Both the position numbers and the translations under genes were made by a program. DNA of 64,000 bases. It comes from CAVRXZ01 sp963773035. GTDB taxonomy: Bacteria; Acidobacteriota; Vicinamibacteria; Vicinamibacterales; CAVVIG01. Below, piece after piece: positions 58,214-64,000 of the stretch. Position 1 is the stretch's first letter. The number at the start of each line of letters is the position of its first letter. The stretch lies in the NCBI GenBank assembly GCA_963773035.1, contig CAVYZX010000010.1, positions 124,001 through 188,000 of the forward strand. Reading direction: 5' to 3'. The notes under the pieces are model-generated. The model had not been told where the DNA came from. It searched no databases and worked only from the letters and a program-made list of their open reading frames with translations.

Positions 58214-58483
58214 GTCGATGATGTCCACGCGATCGATGATTCCTACAATCGCCGCGTCCACCGGCGCCCACCTCTTGCCAAGAGCCTCGCCCGCAGCCCG
58301 GCCTTCCAGCACAATCAACACCTTCTCCTGAATCCCCGCACCCACGCCGTCGACGGCGAGCAGCGGCGTCCCACGCGGCGTGTCGTCCGGAGTCAAGGGC
58401 TGCACGAGCAGTAGCTTGGCGCCTTCGAACTTGCCGTGCTTTTGAGTGGAGACCACGGTGCCGATTACCTTGGCAATCTGCAT
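58202..58483 (-). CDS. BMC-P vertex protein (EutN/CcmL family), copy 1
   Basis: A 93-residue pentamer-forming shell vertex protein. The family start QIAKVIGTVVSTQKHGKFEGAK is clear, as are the conserved VDGVGAGIQEKVLIVLEG turn and the C-terminal VDAAIVGIIDRVDI. Pentamers of this family cap the corners of microcompartments. It is the most downstream of three BMC-P genes. Its last codon and stop come from a repeat array. Confidence 0.94.
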   Translation of the reverse strand: MQIAKVIGTVVSTQKHGKFEGAKLLLVQPLTPDDTPRGTPLLAVDGVGAGIQEKVLIVLEGRAAGEALGKRWAPVDAAIVGIIDRVDIIDTDG

Positions 58484-58487
58484 ATCC

Positions 58488-58525
58488 TCAATTCTTAATT
58501 CTTAATTCTCACTTCTCACTTTCAA
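58488..58525. repeat. Short-word array between BMC-P copies 2 and 1
   Basis: CAATTCTTAATTCTTAATTC then TCACTTCTCACTTTC. The last codons and stop of BMC-P copy 2 (GAAAGTGAGAAGTGA on the minus strand) are repeat words. Confidence 0.75.
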
Positions 58526-58784
58526 CATCCCAGTGATCAACAATCCCGACGATAGCGGCATCGACGGGTGGCTCCACGGGATGAAAGGGATAACTCGCTT
58601 CCTTGCCGCGGACGAAGAAGACCTCCTCTCCAACGCCCGCACCGACACCATCGACAACCACCAAAGGCCGCCCGGCCGATTCCCGTTGCGGCGTCAGCGG
58701 TTGAATCAGAAGCAGCTTGGCGCCGGTGAGGTTCGAGTCCTTCCTCGTCGCAACGACGTTGCCGATGACCCGAGCCAATTGCAT
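58509..58784 (-). CDS. BMC-P vertex protein (EutN/CcmL family), copy 2
   Basis: A 91-residue shell vertex protein starting MQLARVIGNVVATRKDSNLT, with VDGVGAGVGEEVFFVRGKEA and the terminal VDAAIVGIVDHWDV. I use the ATG at 58784; the open frame further upstream overlaps copy 3. It is closer to copy 1 in its central QPLTP region than to copy 3. The C-terminus SEK-stop is repeat-encoded. Confidence 0.94.
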   Translation of the reverse strand: MQLARVIGNVVATRKDSNLTGAKLLLIQPLTPQRESAGRPLVVVDGVGAGVGEEVFFVRGKEASYPFHPVEPPVDAAIVGIVDHWDVESEK

Positions 58785-58801
58785 GGTCTGCAGATCCGAG
58801 G

Positions 58802-59074
58802 CTATTCTTCGTTCAACTCGACCGTATCGACGATCCCGACGATGGCCGCGTCCACTGGGCAATCCTTCAGGCCGGATGCCATGCGAGCGGAGCTGCCACT
58901 TACGATGAGGACCGTCTCGCCGATGCCGGCGTCGACCGTATCGACAGCGACGAGATAGTTGCCTTCGAGCTTGCCACGAGGGTCCATGGACCGCGCGATC
59001 ATCAGCTTGCTGCTGACCAGTCGCGGATCCTTCCGGGTTGCCACAACGGTTCCTACGATCTTTGCAAGGAGCAT
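58802..59074 (-). CDS. BMC-P vertex protein (EutN/CcmL family), copy 3
   Basis: A 90-residue shell vertex protein starting MLLAKIVGTVVATRKDPRLV, with VDTVDAGIGETVLIVSGSSAR and the terminal VDAAIVGIVDTVEL. It is the first BMC-P gene after the BMC-H gene, nine bases downstream. Three different BMC-P genes in one locus suggest that vertices may be mixed or specialised. Confidence 0.94.
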   Translation of the reverse strand: MLLAKIVGTVVATRKDPRLVSSKLMIARSMDPRGKLEGNYLVAVDTVDAGIGETVLIVSGSSARMASGLKDCPVDAAIVGIVDTVELNEE

Positions 59075-59083
59075 GAGCCGCTT

Positions 59084-59383
59084 TTATGCCTTGGCGGCTG
59101 TGGCCTTTCCGATCGGCAGCGCGTCCTCGAGATTTGCGTGGGGACGCGGAATGACGTGCACTGACACGAGCTCGCCGACGCGCCGCGCCGCGGCGGCACC
59201 GGCATCCGTCGCAGCTTTGACCGCTGCGACGTCGCCGCGAACGATTGCGGTCACGTAGCCGGCGCCGATCTTCTCCCAGCCGACCAGGGTGACCTTCGCC
59301 GCTTTGACCATCGCGTCGGCGGCCTCGATCATCGCGACCAAGCCCTTGGTTTCAACCATCCCGAGCGCCTCACCCATCTTCAA
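59084..59383 (-). CDS. BMC-H hexameric shell protein
   Basis: A 99-residue single-domain BMC protein that tiles the facets of a microcompartment. MGEALGMVETKGLVAMIEAA is the standard start of the fold (ATG at 59383 or, more canonically, at 59377). The pore-lining turn is WEKIGAGYVTAIVRGDVAAV, and GAAAARRVGELVSVHVIPRPH ends the domain. It is the only BMC-H gene in the window, and no trimeric BMC-T gene is seen, so this would be a simple shell or part of a split locus. Confidence 0.96.
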   Translation of the reverse strand: MKMGEALGMVETKGLVAMIEAADAMVKAAKVTLVGWEKIGAGYVTAIVRGDVAAVKAATDAGAAAARRVGELVSVHVIPRPHANLEDALPIGKATAAKA

Positions 59384-59468
59384 CTCCTTCCAGGAACACC
59401 AAACGCAGAATGCCGGCTGTTCGAGCGGAGCATCCTACGCGGACACTGTGCAGTCCACGGGTCGCGCG

Positions 59469-60332
59469 CTAACGCAAGCTGCGAATGGCTTCTTCAATCA
59501 GCGCGGAGAGTTCGCGGTATGTTAACCGAATTTCCGCCTCGTCATCGACGCGCTCGTGAAACGGTCGCACCGCACTCCCCGCTACGTCAGGCACGAGGCG
59601 CTGGCCACGGCCTTCGGGCGCCTCCACGACTTGGCAGCTCGCATCCTCCACCAAGTTTGTCGAGCCATCATCGCAGAGCGGTGCCGGCGCCTTTATGCCG
59701 TACGTCCCCCGCAGGCCCTGAAGACGCTCGACTTCTTCGCGCGCGATCAGGTTCTCGCCCCCGAGCAGCCGAGCCACGAGGCTGATTTTGGCAAAGTGCT
59801 CGATCGTTTCCATCTTGAAGTAGGCCGCGAACAGATCGGCACCGACCGTCAGGGCACCATGATTGGCCAGCAGCATTCCGTCGTGAGCCTTGATGTACTT
59901 CCGGACGGCGGCCGGCAACTCACTCGTCGACGGCGTCGCATACTCGGCGATTGGAATACTGCCAAGCGTCGTCAGAACTTCGGCGAGCACGGCTCGAGTC
60001 AAGGGAATACCCGCCACGGCAAAGCCAGTCGCCGTCGGAGGATGCGCATGCACGACCGCTTGGACATCGGGTCGTTGTCGGTAGACCTCGAGGTGCATCA
60101 GCATTTCGGAAGAGGGGTCCCGATCGCCTTGGAGCTTGCGGCCGTCGAGATCGGTGACGCACATCATGTCCGGCGTCATGAATCCCTTGGCCACACCCTT
60201 CGGCGTCATCAACAGACGATCGCCACCGATCCGAACGCTGATATTGCCGTCGTTCGACGCGGTGTATCCACGCGCGTACATCCGACGACCGACCTCGACG
60301 ATATCGCTGCGAAGCGAGCTTTCGCTGGACAT
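59469..60332 (-). CDS. Class II aldolase/adducin-family protein with C-terminal encapsulation-type tail
   Basis: A 287-residue protein. The aldolase domain (residues 1-210) has the zinc ligands His95 and His97 in VVHAHPPTATGFA and His158 in LLANHGALTVG, with catalytic Glu76. Relatives cleave fuculose- or rhamnulose-1-phosphate into DHAP and lactaldehyde. A linker rich in Pro, Asp and Gly (about 212-264) leads to the terminal amphipathic helix RLTYRELSALIEEAIRSLR (269-287), the form of a microcompartment encapsulation peptide. So it is probably cargo and the aldehyde source of the compartment. The gene lies 85 bases upstream of the BMC-H gene. Confidence 0.9.
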   Translation of the reverse strand: MSSESSLRSDIVEVGRRMYARGYTASNDGNISVRIGGDRLLMTPKGVAKGFMTPDMMCVTDLDGRKLQGDRDPSSEMLMHLEVYRQRPDVQAVVHAHPPTATGFAVAGIPLTRAVLAEVLTTLGSIPIAEYATPSTSELPAAVRKYIKAHDGMLLANHGALTVGADLFAAYFKMETIEHFAKISLVARLLGGENLIAREEVERLQGLRGTYGIKAPAPLCDDGSTNLVEDASCQVVEAPEGRGQRLVPDVAGSAVRPFHERVDDEAEIRLTYRELSALIEEAIRSLR

Positions 60333-60339
60333 TCCCCTG

Positions 60340-60660
60340 TCACACTACGCGCGGACCCCGAGGGCCCCGCTCCGCCGACGATCCGTGCGATTGAGCATTG
60401 TCCGTTTCGCCGCGTACACGGTAGGCATCACGACATTTGGCAGAACAGAAGAAGGTGCGGCCACGGCCGTCGGTCAGCACGACAGCGCGCTCGGGGAGGA
60501 CAAACGTGCCACAGACGGGATCGCGAACCATCTGAGCGCCACGCTGCGGTGTGGCGTGCTCCGGACCGGCGATGCCCTGGATCACGCCACCAATCACACG
60601 CCACAGTGCCCGCGCCATGAACAGGATGAGGAGCAATTCCAAGACGACGCGAAGCATCAT
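60340..60660 (-). CDS. Membrane-anchored YHS/TRASH-like metal-binding protein
   Basis: A 106-residue protein with one N-terminal membrane helix (residues 3-28) and a small Cys domain: DPVCGTFV with Cys50, and FFCSAKCRDAY with Cys72 and Cys76. This matches the YHS/PP0621 type of heavy-metal (Cu or Fe) binding domains. I start at the ATG at 60660; it overlaps the stop of the TPR gene by four bases. The function is not known. It ends seven bases before the aldolase gene. Confidence 0.75.
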   Translation of the reverse strand: MMLRVVLELLLILFMARALWRVIGGVIQGIAGPEHATPQRGAQMVRDPVCGTFVLPERAVVLTDGRGRTFFCSAKCRDAYRVRGETDNAQSHGSSAERGPRGPRVV

Positions 60661-61274
60661 GCACCAGGCTTGTCTGACGAGCCGCCGATACCGGGATGAG
60701 TCGATTTGAAGCTGTCGAGAGCACGCTTCGCCGCCTGCCCTTCCGGACTGTCGGGTGACAACTTCAAGACCTGCTGCCACGCTTGAGCGGCACCGTCGAG
60801 ATCCTGCTTGCCAAAAGCCCTCACGATGCCAAGGTTCAGCAGCGTCTTCAAATGGTTCGGTTCGATCTTGAGGGAGTGGGCAAACTGTTCGAGCGCCTTG
60901 TCGGGCTGATTGGTGTAGTAGTAGCAGACGCCGAGATCGGTGCTCAGGTCGACGTCGTTCGGCGCCAGCTTCGTCGCCTCTCCGTACCACTTGATTGCAT
61001 CGTCGTAGCGCTCGGCATCGAAATACAGATTGCCGAGTTGGATGCGCGGCTGGGCGTTCGAAGGCTCTCGATCGGCAACGGACTTGAGCGCATTCACCTG
61101 CGCTTCGTCTAGCAGCGCCGCGCGCGTCGTTCCCGCTTGGGCCGCAGGTGCGGGCGCGCTCACTTGAGCCGGACGTGGTGGCAGGCTCGCCTGTTGGGAG
61201 CCGATCACCCAGCCCGCGATCAAGCCGAACACGACGCCGGCCATTGCGAATGCTACGGATTCGGATTTCATCAC
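60657..61274 (-). CDS. Tetratricopeptide-repeat protein with membrane anchor
   Basis: A 205-residue protein with an N-terminal membrane helix (residues 8-26), an Ala/Pro-rich linker, and about three TPR units: AQPRIQLGNLYFDAERYDDAIKWY, DVDLSTDLGVCYYYTNQPDKALEQ and LKTLLNLGIVRAFGKQDLDGA (as helical pairs). TPR domains bind other proteins; this one faces the periplasm. Its partner is not clear. It may share a transcript with the YHS-type gene and the microcompartment genes. Confidence 0.82.
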   Translation of the reverse strand: MMKSESVAFAMAGVVFGLIAGWVIGSQQASLPPRPAQVSAPAPAAQAGTTRAALLDEAQVNALKSVADREPSNAQPRIQLGNLYFDAERYDDAIKWYGEATKLAPNDVDLSTDLGVCYYYTNQPDKALEQFAHSLKIEPNHLKTLLNLGIVRAFGKQDLDGAAQAWQQVLKLSPDSPEGQAAKRALDSFKSTHPGIGGSSDKPGA

Positions 61275-61275
61275 A

Positions 61276-61375
61276 AGCTTCCGGTTTCCAGCTTCCAGCT
61301 CTCAGCAGGAATAGCGGGACTGTGGATAGGCTTGATAAACCGTCAACTGGTAGCTGGGAGCCGACAGCTGGAAGC
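61276..61375. repeat. Inverted short-word array between pdxJ and the TPR gene
   Basis: The left arm (61276-61306) contains AGCTTCCGGTTTCCAGCTTC and CAGCTCTCAGC; the right arm (61348-61375) contains TGGTAGCTGGGAGCCGACAG and CTGGAAGC. Imperfect reverse complements with a loop of about 41 bases, directly upstream of the TPR gene. The remainder of this 136-base gap shows nothing clear. Confidence 0.75.
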
Positions 61376-61410
61376 CTGATGATAACAACGTACGTCGAAA
61401 GGCGTCTACT

Positions 61411-62175
61411 TCAGACGGACTCGACCGAGCGTCCCAGAGAGCCGGCCATCACGGCCAGGTATTCGTGTACGACGGTCGCGAGGCCTACGAAAACTGCGCG
61501 CGAAATAATGGCATGGCCGATTGATACTTCATCCAGTCCGGGCAACGTGCGAAAGAGCACGAGGTTCTCCAGGTCGAGGTCGTGGCCGGCATTGATCCCC
61601 AATCCGCACGACGTCGCGATTCTGGCGGCTTCGACATACTCCTGAAACGAGCGACGTCCCGGTTCAATCCCCATCCCAAAAGCCCGAGCGTACGGTTCCG
61701 TGTACAGCTCCACGCGATCGGCGCCCACGGCAGCGGCCCATTCGATCGAGTCAGGACGCGGGTCGACAAACACGCTCACACGTATGCCGCGCGATTTGAG
61801 GTCGGCAACCACATCACGCAGCTGAGCAGAAGAACTATCGGGCTGCCAGCCCGCATGGCTCGTGATTTCGCCGGGGACGACGGGCACCAGCGTGCACTGA
61901 TCGGGCGCGACTTCACGGACCAGCGCAAGAAGGTCCGGCCTGGGATCACCTTCGACGTTGAACTCGACGTGAGGCCGTCGGCCTGCAAGCTTGTGCGCGA
62001 TCTGGCGCGTATCCTCCGGTGTAATGTGCCGCCGGTCGGCACGAGGATGGACGGTGATTCCTGGAGCGCCCGCCGCAATGCAAACATCGACCGCCTCGAG
62101 CACGCTCGGCACCACGCCACCTCGCGAGTTACGGAGTGTGGCGACCTTGTTGACGTTGACTGAGAGACGGACCAT
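61411..62175 (-). CDS. pdxJ: Pyridoxine 5-phosphate synthase
   Basis: It condenses 1-deoxy-D-xylulose 5-phosphate with 3-amino-2-oxopropyl phosphate to pyridoxine 5-phosphate. Typical blocks: LSVNVNKVATLRNSRGG at the start, GITVHPRADRRHIT, LVPVVPGEITSHAGW, VELYTEPYA and the phosphate-binding INAGHDLDLENL near the end. The length (254 residues) is normal. It follows glmM by 15 bases, a frequent gene pair. PLP made here would serve hemL in this window, among many enzymes. Confidence 0.96.
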   Translation of the reverse strand: MVRLSVNVNKVATLRNSRGGVVPSVLEAVDVCIAAGAPGITVHPRADRRHITPEDTRQIAHKLAGRRPHVEFNVEGDPRPDLLALVREVAPDQCTLVPVVPGEITSHAGWQPDSSSAQLRDVVADLKSRGIRVSVFVDPRPDSIEWAAAVGADRVELYTEPYARAFGMGIEPGRRSFQEYVEAARIATSCGLGINAGHDLDLENLVLFRTLPGLDEVSIGHAIISRAVFVGLATVVHEYLAVMAGSLGRSVESV

Positions 62176-62190
62176 ACACCGCCCAGAAAG

Positions 62191-63531
62191 TTACCCCAAA
62201 TGTTCCCGGACCACGTCGACGATCTCCTGTCCCCAGGCCCGGATTTCGTGCTCGTGGGTTCCTTCGAGCATGACTCTGAGAAGAGGTTCCGTCCCTGAAT
62301 AACGAACGAGCAGCCGACCCTGACCCTTGAGCCGCGATTCGACGCGCGCCATGGCCTCTGATATGGCCGGCACTGTGAGAAGGTCGACCTTGTCGCGAAC
62401 AGGTACATTGATGAGCACCTGGGGATACGTGGTCAGTTCCGAAGCCAGGTCCGCGAGCGTGCGACCGGTGATCCGGACGGTTCTCAACACGTTGAGCGCC
62501 GTGCACAAGCCGTCGCCCGTGAACAAGTAGTCGGCGAAGATGATGTGCCCGGATTGCTCACCGCCAAGCGATAGGCCCCGTTTGAGCATCTCCTCCATCA
62601 CGTACTTGTCGCCCACGGGGCACCGCACCAGGCCGATTCCACGCTTGGCCAACGCGATCTCGAGCCCGATGTTGCTCATCACCGTCGCAACAATCGCGTT
62701 GCCCGCAAGTCGTCCCTCTTGATGGAGCTGACTCGCACACATCAGCAGGACAGCATCGCCGTTGACGGTACGCCCGCTGTGATCGACGAAGATCGCGCGG
62801 TCGCCATCACCGTCGAATGCCACTCCCATGTCACAACTGTTGTTCACGACTGCAGCTGCGAGACGATCGGGATGGGTCGATCCGCAGGCCAAATTGATGT
62901 TGCGACCGTCGGGCTCGTTGCCAATCACAATGGTTCGGATTCCAATCGTTTCGAACAATCTCGGCGCAACGGTGGTCGTGGCGCCGTTCGCACAATCGAC
63001 TCCCAGCAGAAGTCCGTTCAGTCCGGAGTCCTCTCGGAGCACCGCTCGAAGGTGATTGAGGTACGACTCAACCAGATCTGCCCCAGCCACAGGCTCCGCT
63101 TGACCGTCTCGGGCGACCCACGACCCGTCGGCAACGATCGCTTCAACTTCGCGTTCGACACGGTCGGTGAATTTCTCGCCCCGACCCGAGAAGACCTTGA
63201 TGCCGTTGTCACCGAACGGGTTGTGGGACGCGGAAATGACGACGCCCACGTCATAGCCTTCGGCTCGGGCGAGGTAGGCGATCGCTGGTGTCGGCACGAC
63301 GCCCGCACTCACAACGGACGCACCTTCGCCTGTCGCACCGTATGCGAGCTCGCACTCGATCCATGATCCCGACTCGCGTGTGTCTCGACCGATGAGGAAC
63401 CGAGGCGACGCGACTCGAGTCGGCAGACCTCGCACGAGCGCCGCTCCCAGGCGACGGACGGTCGCAGGATCGAGTGGATAGCGCCCGGCAACGCCGCGGA
63501 CACCGTCAGTACCGAAGAGGCGAGGAGTCAC
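62191..63531 (-). CDS. glmM: Phosphoglucosamine mutase
   Basis: It interconverts glucosamine-6-phosphate and glucosamine-1-phosphate for UDP-GlcNAc synthesis. The phosphoserine is Ser102 in VVISASHNPFGDNG; the metal site is DGDGDRAIFVD; the sugar loop GEQSGHIIF and the phosphate loop RYSGTEPLLRVMLEG are present. It has 446 residues. It follows the YbbR/CdaR gene, the conserved cdaA-cdaR-glmM arrangement in which the c-di-AMP synthase is controlled by GlmM and CdaR. Confidence 0.97.
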   Translation of the reverse strand: MTPRLFGTDGVRGVAGRYPLDPATVRRLGAALVRGLPTRVASPRFLIGRDTRESGSWIECELAYGATGEGASVVSAGVVPTPAIAYLARAEGYDVGVVISASHNPFGDNGIKVFSGRGEKFTDRVEREVEAIVADGSWVARDGQAEPVAGADLVESYLNHLRAVLREDSGLNGLLLGVDCANGATTTVAPRLFETIGIRTIVIGNEPDGRNINLACGSTHPDRLAAAVVNNSCDMGVAFDGDGDRAIFVDHSGRTVNGDAVLLMCASQLHQEGRLAGNAIVATVMSNIGLEIALAKRGIGLVRCPVGDKYVMEEMLKRGLSLGGEQSGHIIFADYLFTGDGLCTALNVLRTVRITGRTLADLASELTTYPQVLINVPVRDKVDLLTVPAISEAMARVESRLKGQGRLLVRYSGTEPLLRVMLEGTHEHEIRAWGQEIVDVVREHLG

Positions 63532-63542
63532 AGGCTTCCGGG

Positions 63543-64000
63543 TCAGTGGGCGCCGCCGACGATGCGCACACGCACCATGGCCGGATCGATGCGGGTGACA
63601 CCGGCGTCTCGCGTCGCGTCGGCGCGAACTTGAAGGGTGTATTGGCCGACGCCCAATCCTGAAAGGTCGACATATGCAGTGATGTGGTCGGTACTCATGC
63701 CGACCAGACTTTCACGGCTGCCTCGAACGCCGACGTCGACGGTCGACGGGTTCGCTTGCGCCGTCAAGGCTGAGCCGAGGCTCCGCAGACGCACGGCCAC
63801 ATTGCGGATCGTACGTTCGGCAGGTCCCGGCGCAATCTGAACGTCGACAACGGCTGTTCGGGACGCTTTGAGACGCAGCGTCGAGTCCAGCATCCCGACT
63901 GTCACGGTGTGGCGCACCGGTTCGCTGGCACCGGCCACCGACACAGGCTCAGTCAACGCTGCTGCCGCTCGCTTGACGGAGCTCTCGGGCCCGACGATTT
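63543..64000 (-). CDS. cdaR: YbbR-domain protein CdaR (partial, C-terminal part)
   Basis: The reading frame is open to the window edge, so the N-terminal membrane segment and earlier YbbR repeats lie outside. Visible are the end of one YbbR repeat (IVGPESSVKRAAAALTEPVSV) and one complete repeat (DVQIAPGPAERTIRNVAVRLRS to VDVGVRGSRESLVG). CdaR is the periplasmic regulator of the diadenylate cyclase CdaA; the neighbouring glmM supports this. The Leu in AALTEPVSV is coded by TTG, which an ORF finder may take for the start. Confidence 0.88.
   Translation of the reverse strand, partial: IVGPESSVKRAAAALTEPVSVAGASEPVRHTVTVGMLDSTLRLKASRTAVVDVQIAPGPAERTIRNVAVRLRSLGSALTAQANPSTVDVGVRGSRESLVGMSTDHITAYVDLSGLGVGQYTLQVRADATRDAGVTRIDPAMVRVRIVGGAH

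Noticed and set aside
1..64000. tRNA or rRNA genes
   Set aside because: I looked in all gaps longer than about 70 bases and saw no cloverleaf, CCA end or rRNA-like conserved stretch.

Overview
The window is GC-rich bacterial chromosome, densely coded on both strands. It most likely comes from an Acidobacteriota bacterium, perhaps of the Vicinamibacteria type. That placement is inference: it rests on a tandem pair of secreted VWFA proteins of the kind expanded in that phylum, a bacterial microcompartment (BMC) block with three vertex proteins, a receiver-PilZ regulator and complex I genes, and no rRNA marker is present. I saw no tRNA, rRNA, CRISPR array, prophage or transposase gene.

Layout. 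1-5160 (minus): complex I genes nuoA-C-D-H-J-K-L behind a near-consensus promoter, with nuoB, nuoI and nuoEFG absent. 5277-7111 (plus): two VWFA proteins. 7193-14551 (plus): early heme pathway, hemX-hemA-hemC-cobA/hemD-hemB-hemL. 14604-20405 (minus): pyrE, truA, uppS, cdsA, dxr, rseP. 20512-24289 (plus): TolC-like protein and two glycosyltransferases. 24189-27716: TIGR02757 protein and penicillin-acylase-like hydrolase, divergent. 27781-28146: a four-helix-bundle (23S rRNA intervening-sequence-protein type) gene between inverted arrays of short repeats. 28206-31209 (minus): pyrR-pyrB-pyrC behind a PyrR-binding leader. 31238-34778: membrane phosphoesterase diverging from pyrK-pyrD. 34801-41069: glutaredoxin, Pal, methyltransferase, frameshifted GT-C-type membrane protein, larE with a hyperacidic LysW-like gene, REC-PilZ regulator. 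41070-45721: CNNM/CorC protein, Zn/Cd ATPase with its ArsR repressor, peroxiredoxin. 45881-52902 (plus): Gld-type ABC system, DUF4340, PBP4-type carboxypeptidase, DUF3014. 52915-55706: queC and queE, then a hidden UGA-containing selenoprotein gene and a DUF72 gene. 55718-60332 (minus): PPIase, nth, 2-hydroxyacid dehydrogenase and a BMC block (three BMC-P, one BMC-H, a class II aldolase with an encapsulation-type tail, a small Cys-rich protein). 60340-64000 (minus): YHS-type protein, TPR protein, pdxJ, glmM, and cdaR cut by the window end.

Pathways. De novo pyrimidine synthesis is nearly complete (pyrB, C, D, K, E, with pyrR; carAB and pyrF absent). Heme synthesis runs from Glu-tRNA to uroporphyrinogen III.

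Three things stand out. (1) A probable selenoprotein, an ArsC/Spx-like thioredoxin-fold protein with in-frame UGA at its first active-site position and a SECIS-like hairpin just downstream. (2) About eighteen intergenic arrays of short imperfect words, many folded as inverted repeats, whose word differs at each locus and which often supply the stop codon of the neighbouring gene; only one encloses a gene, the four-helix-bundle protein. (3) Many genes whose start codon lies 5-8 bases after a -10 hexamer, which suggests widespread leaderless transcription.
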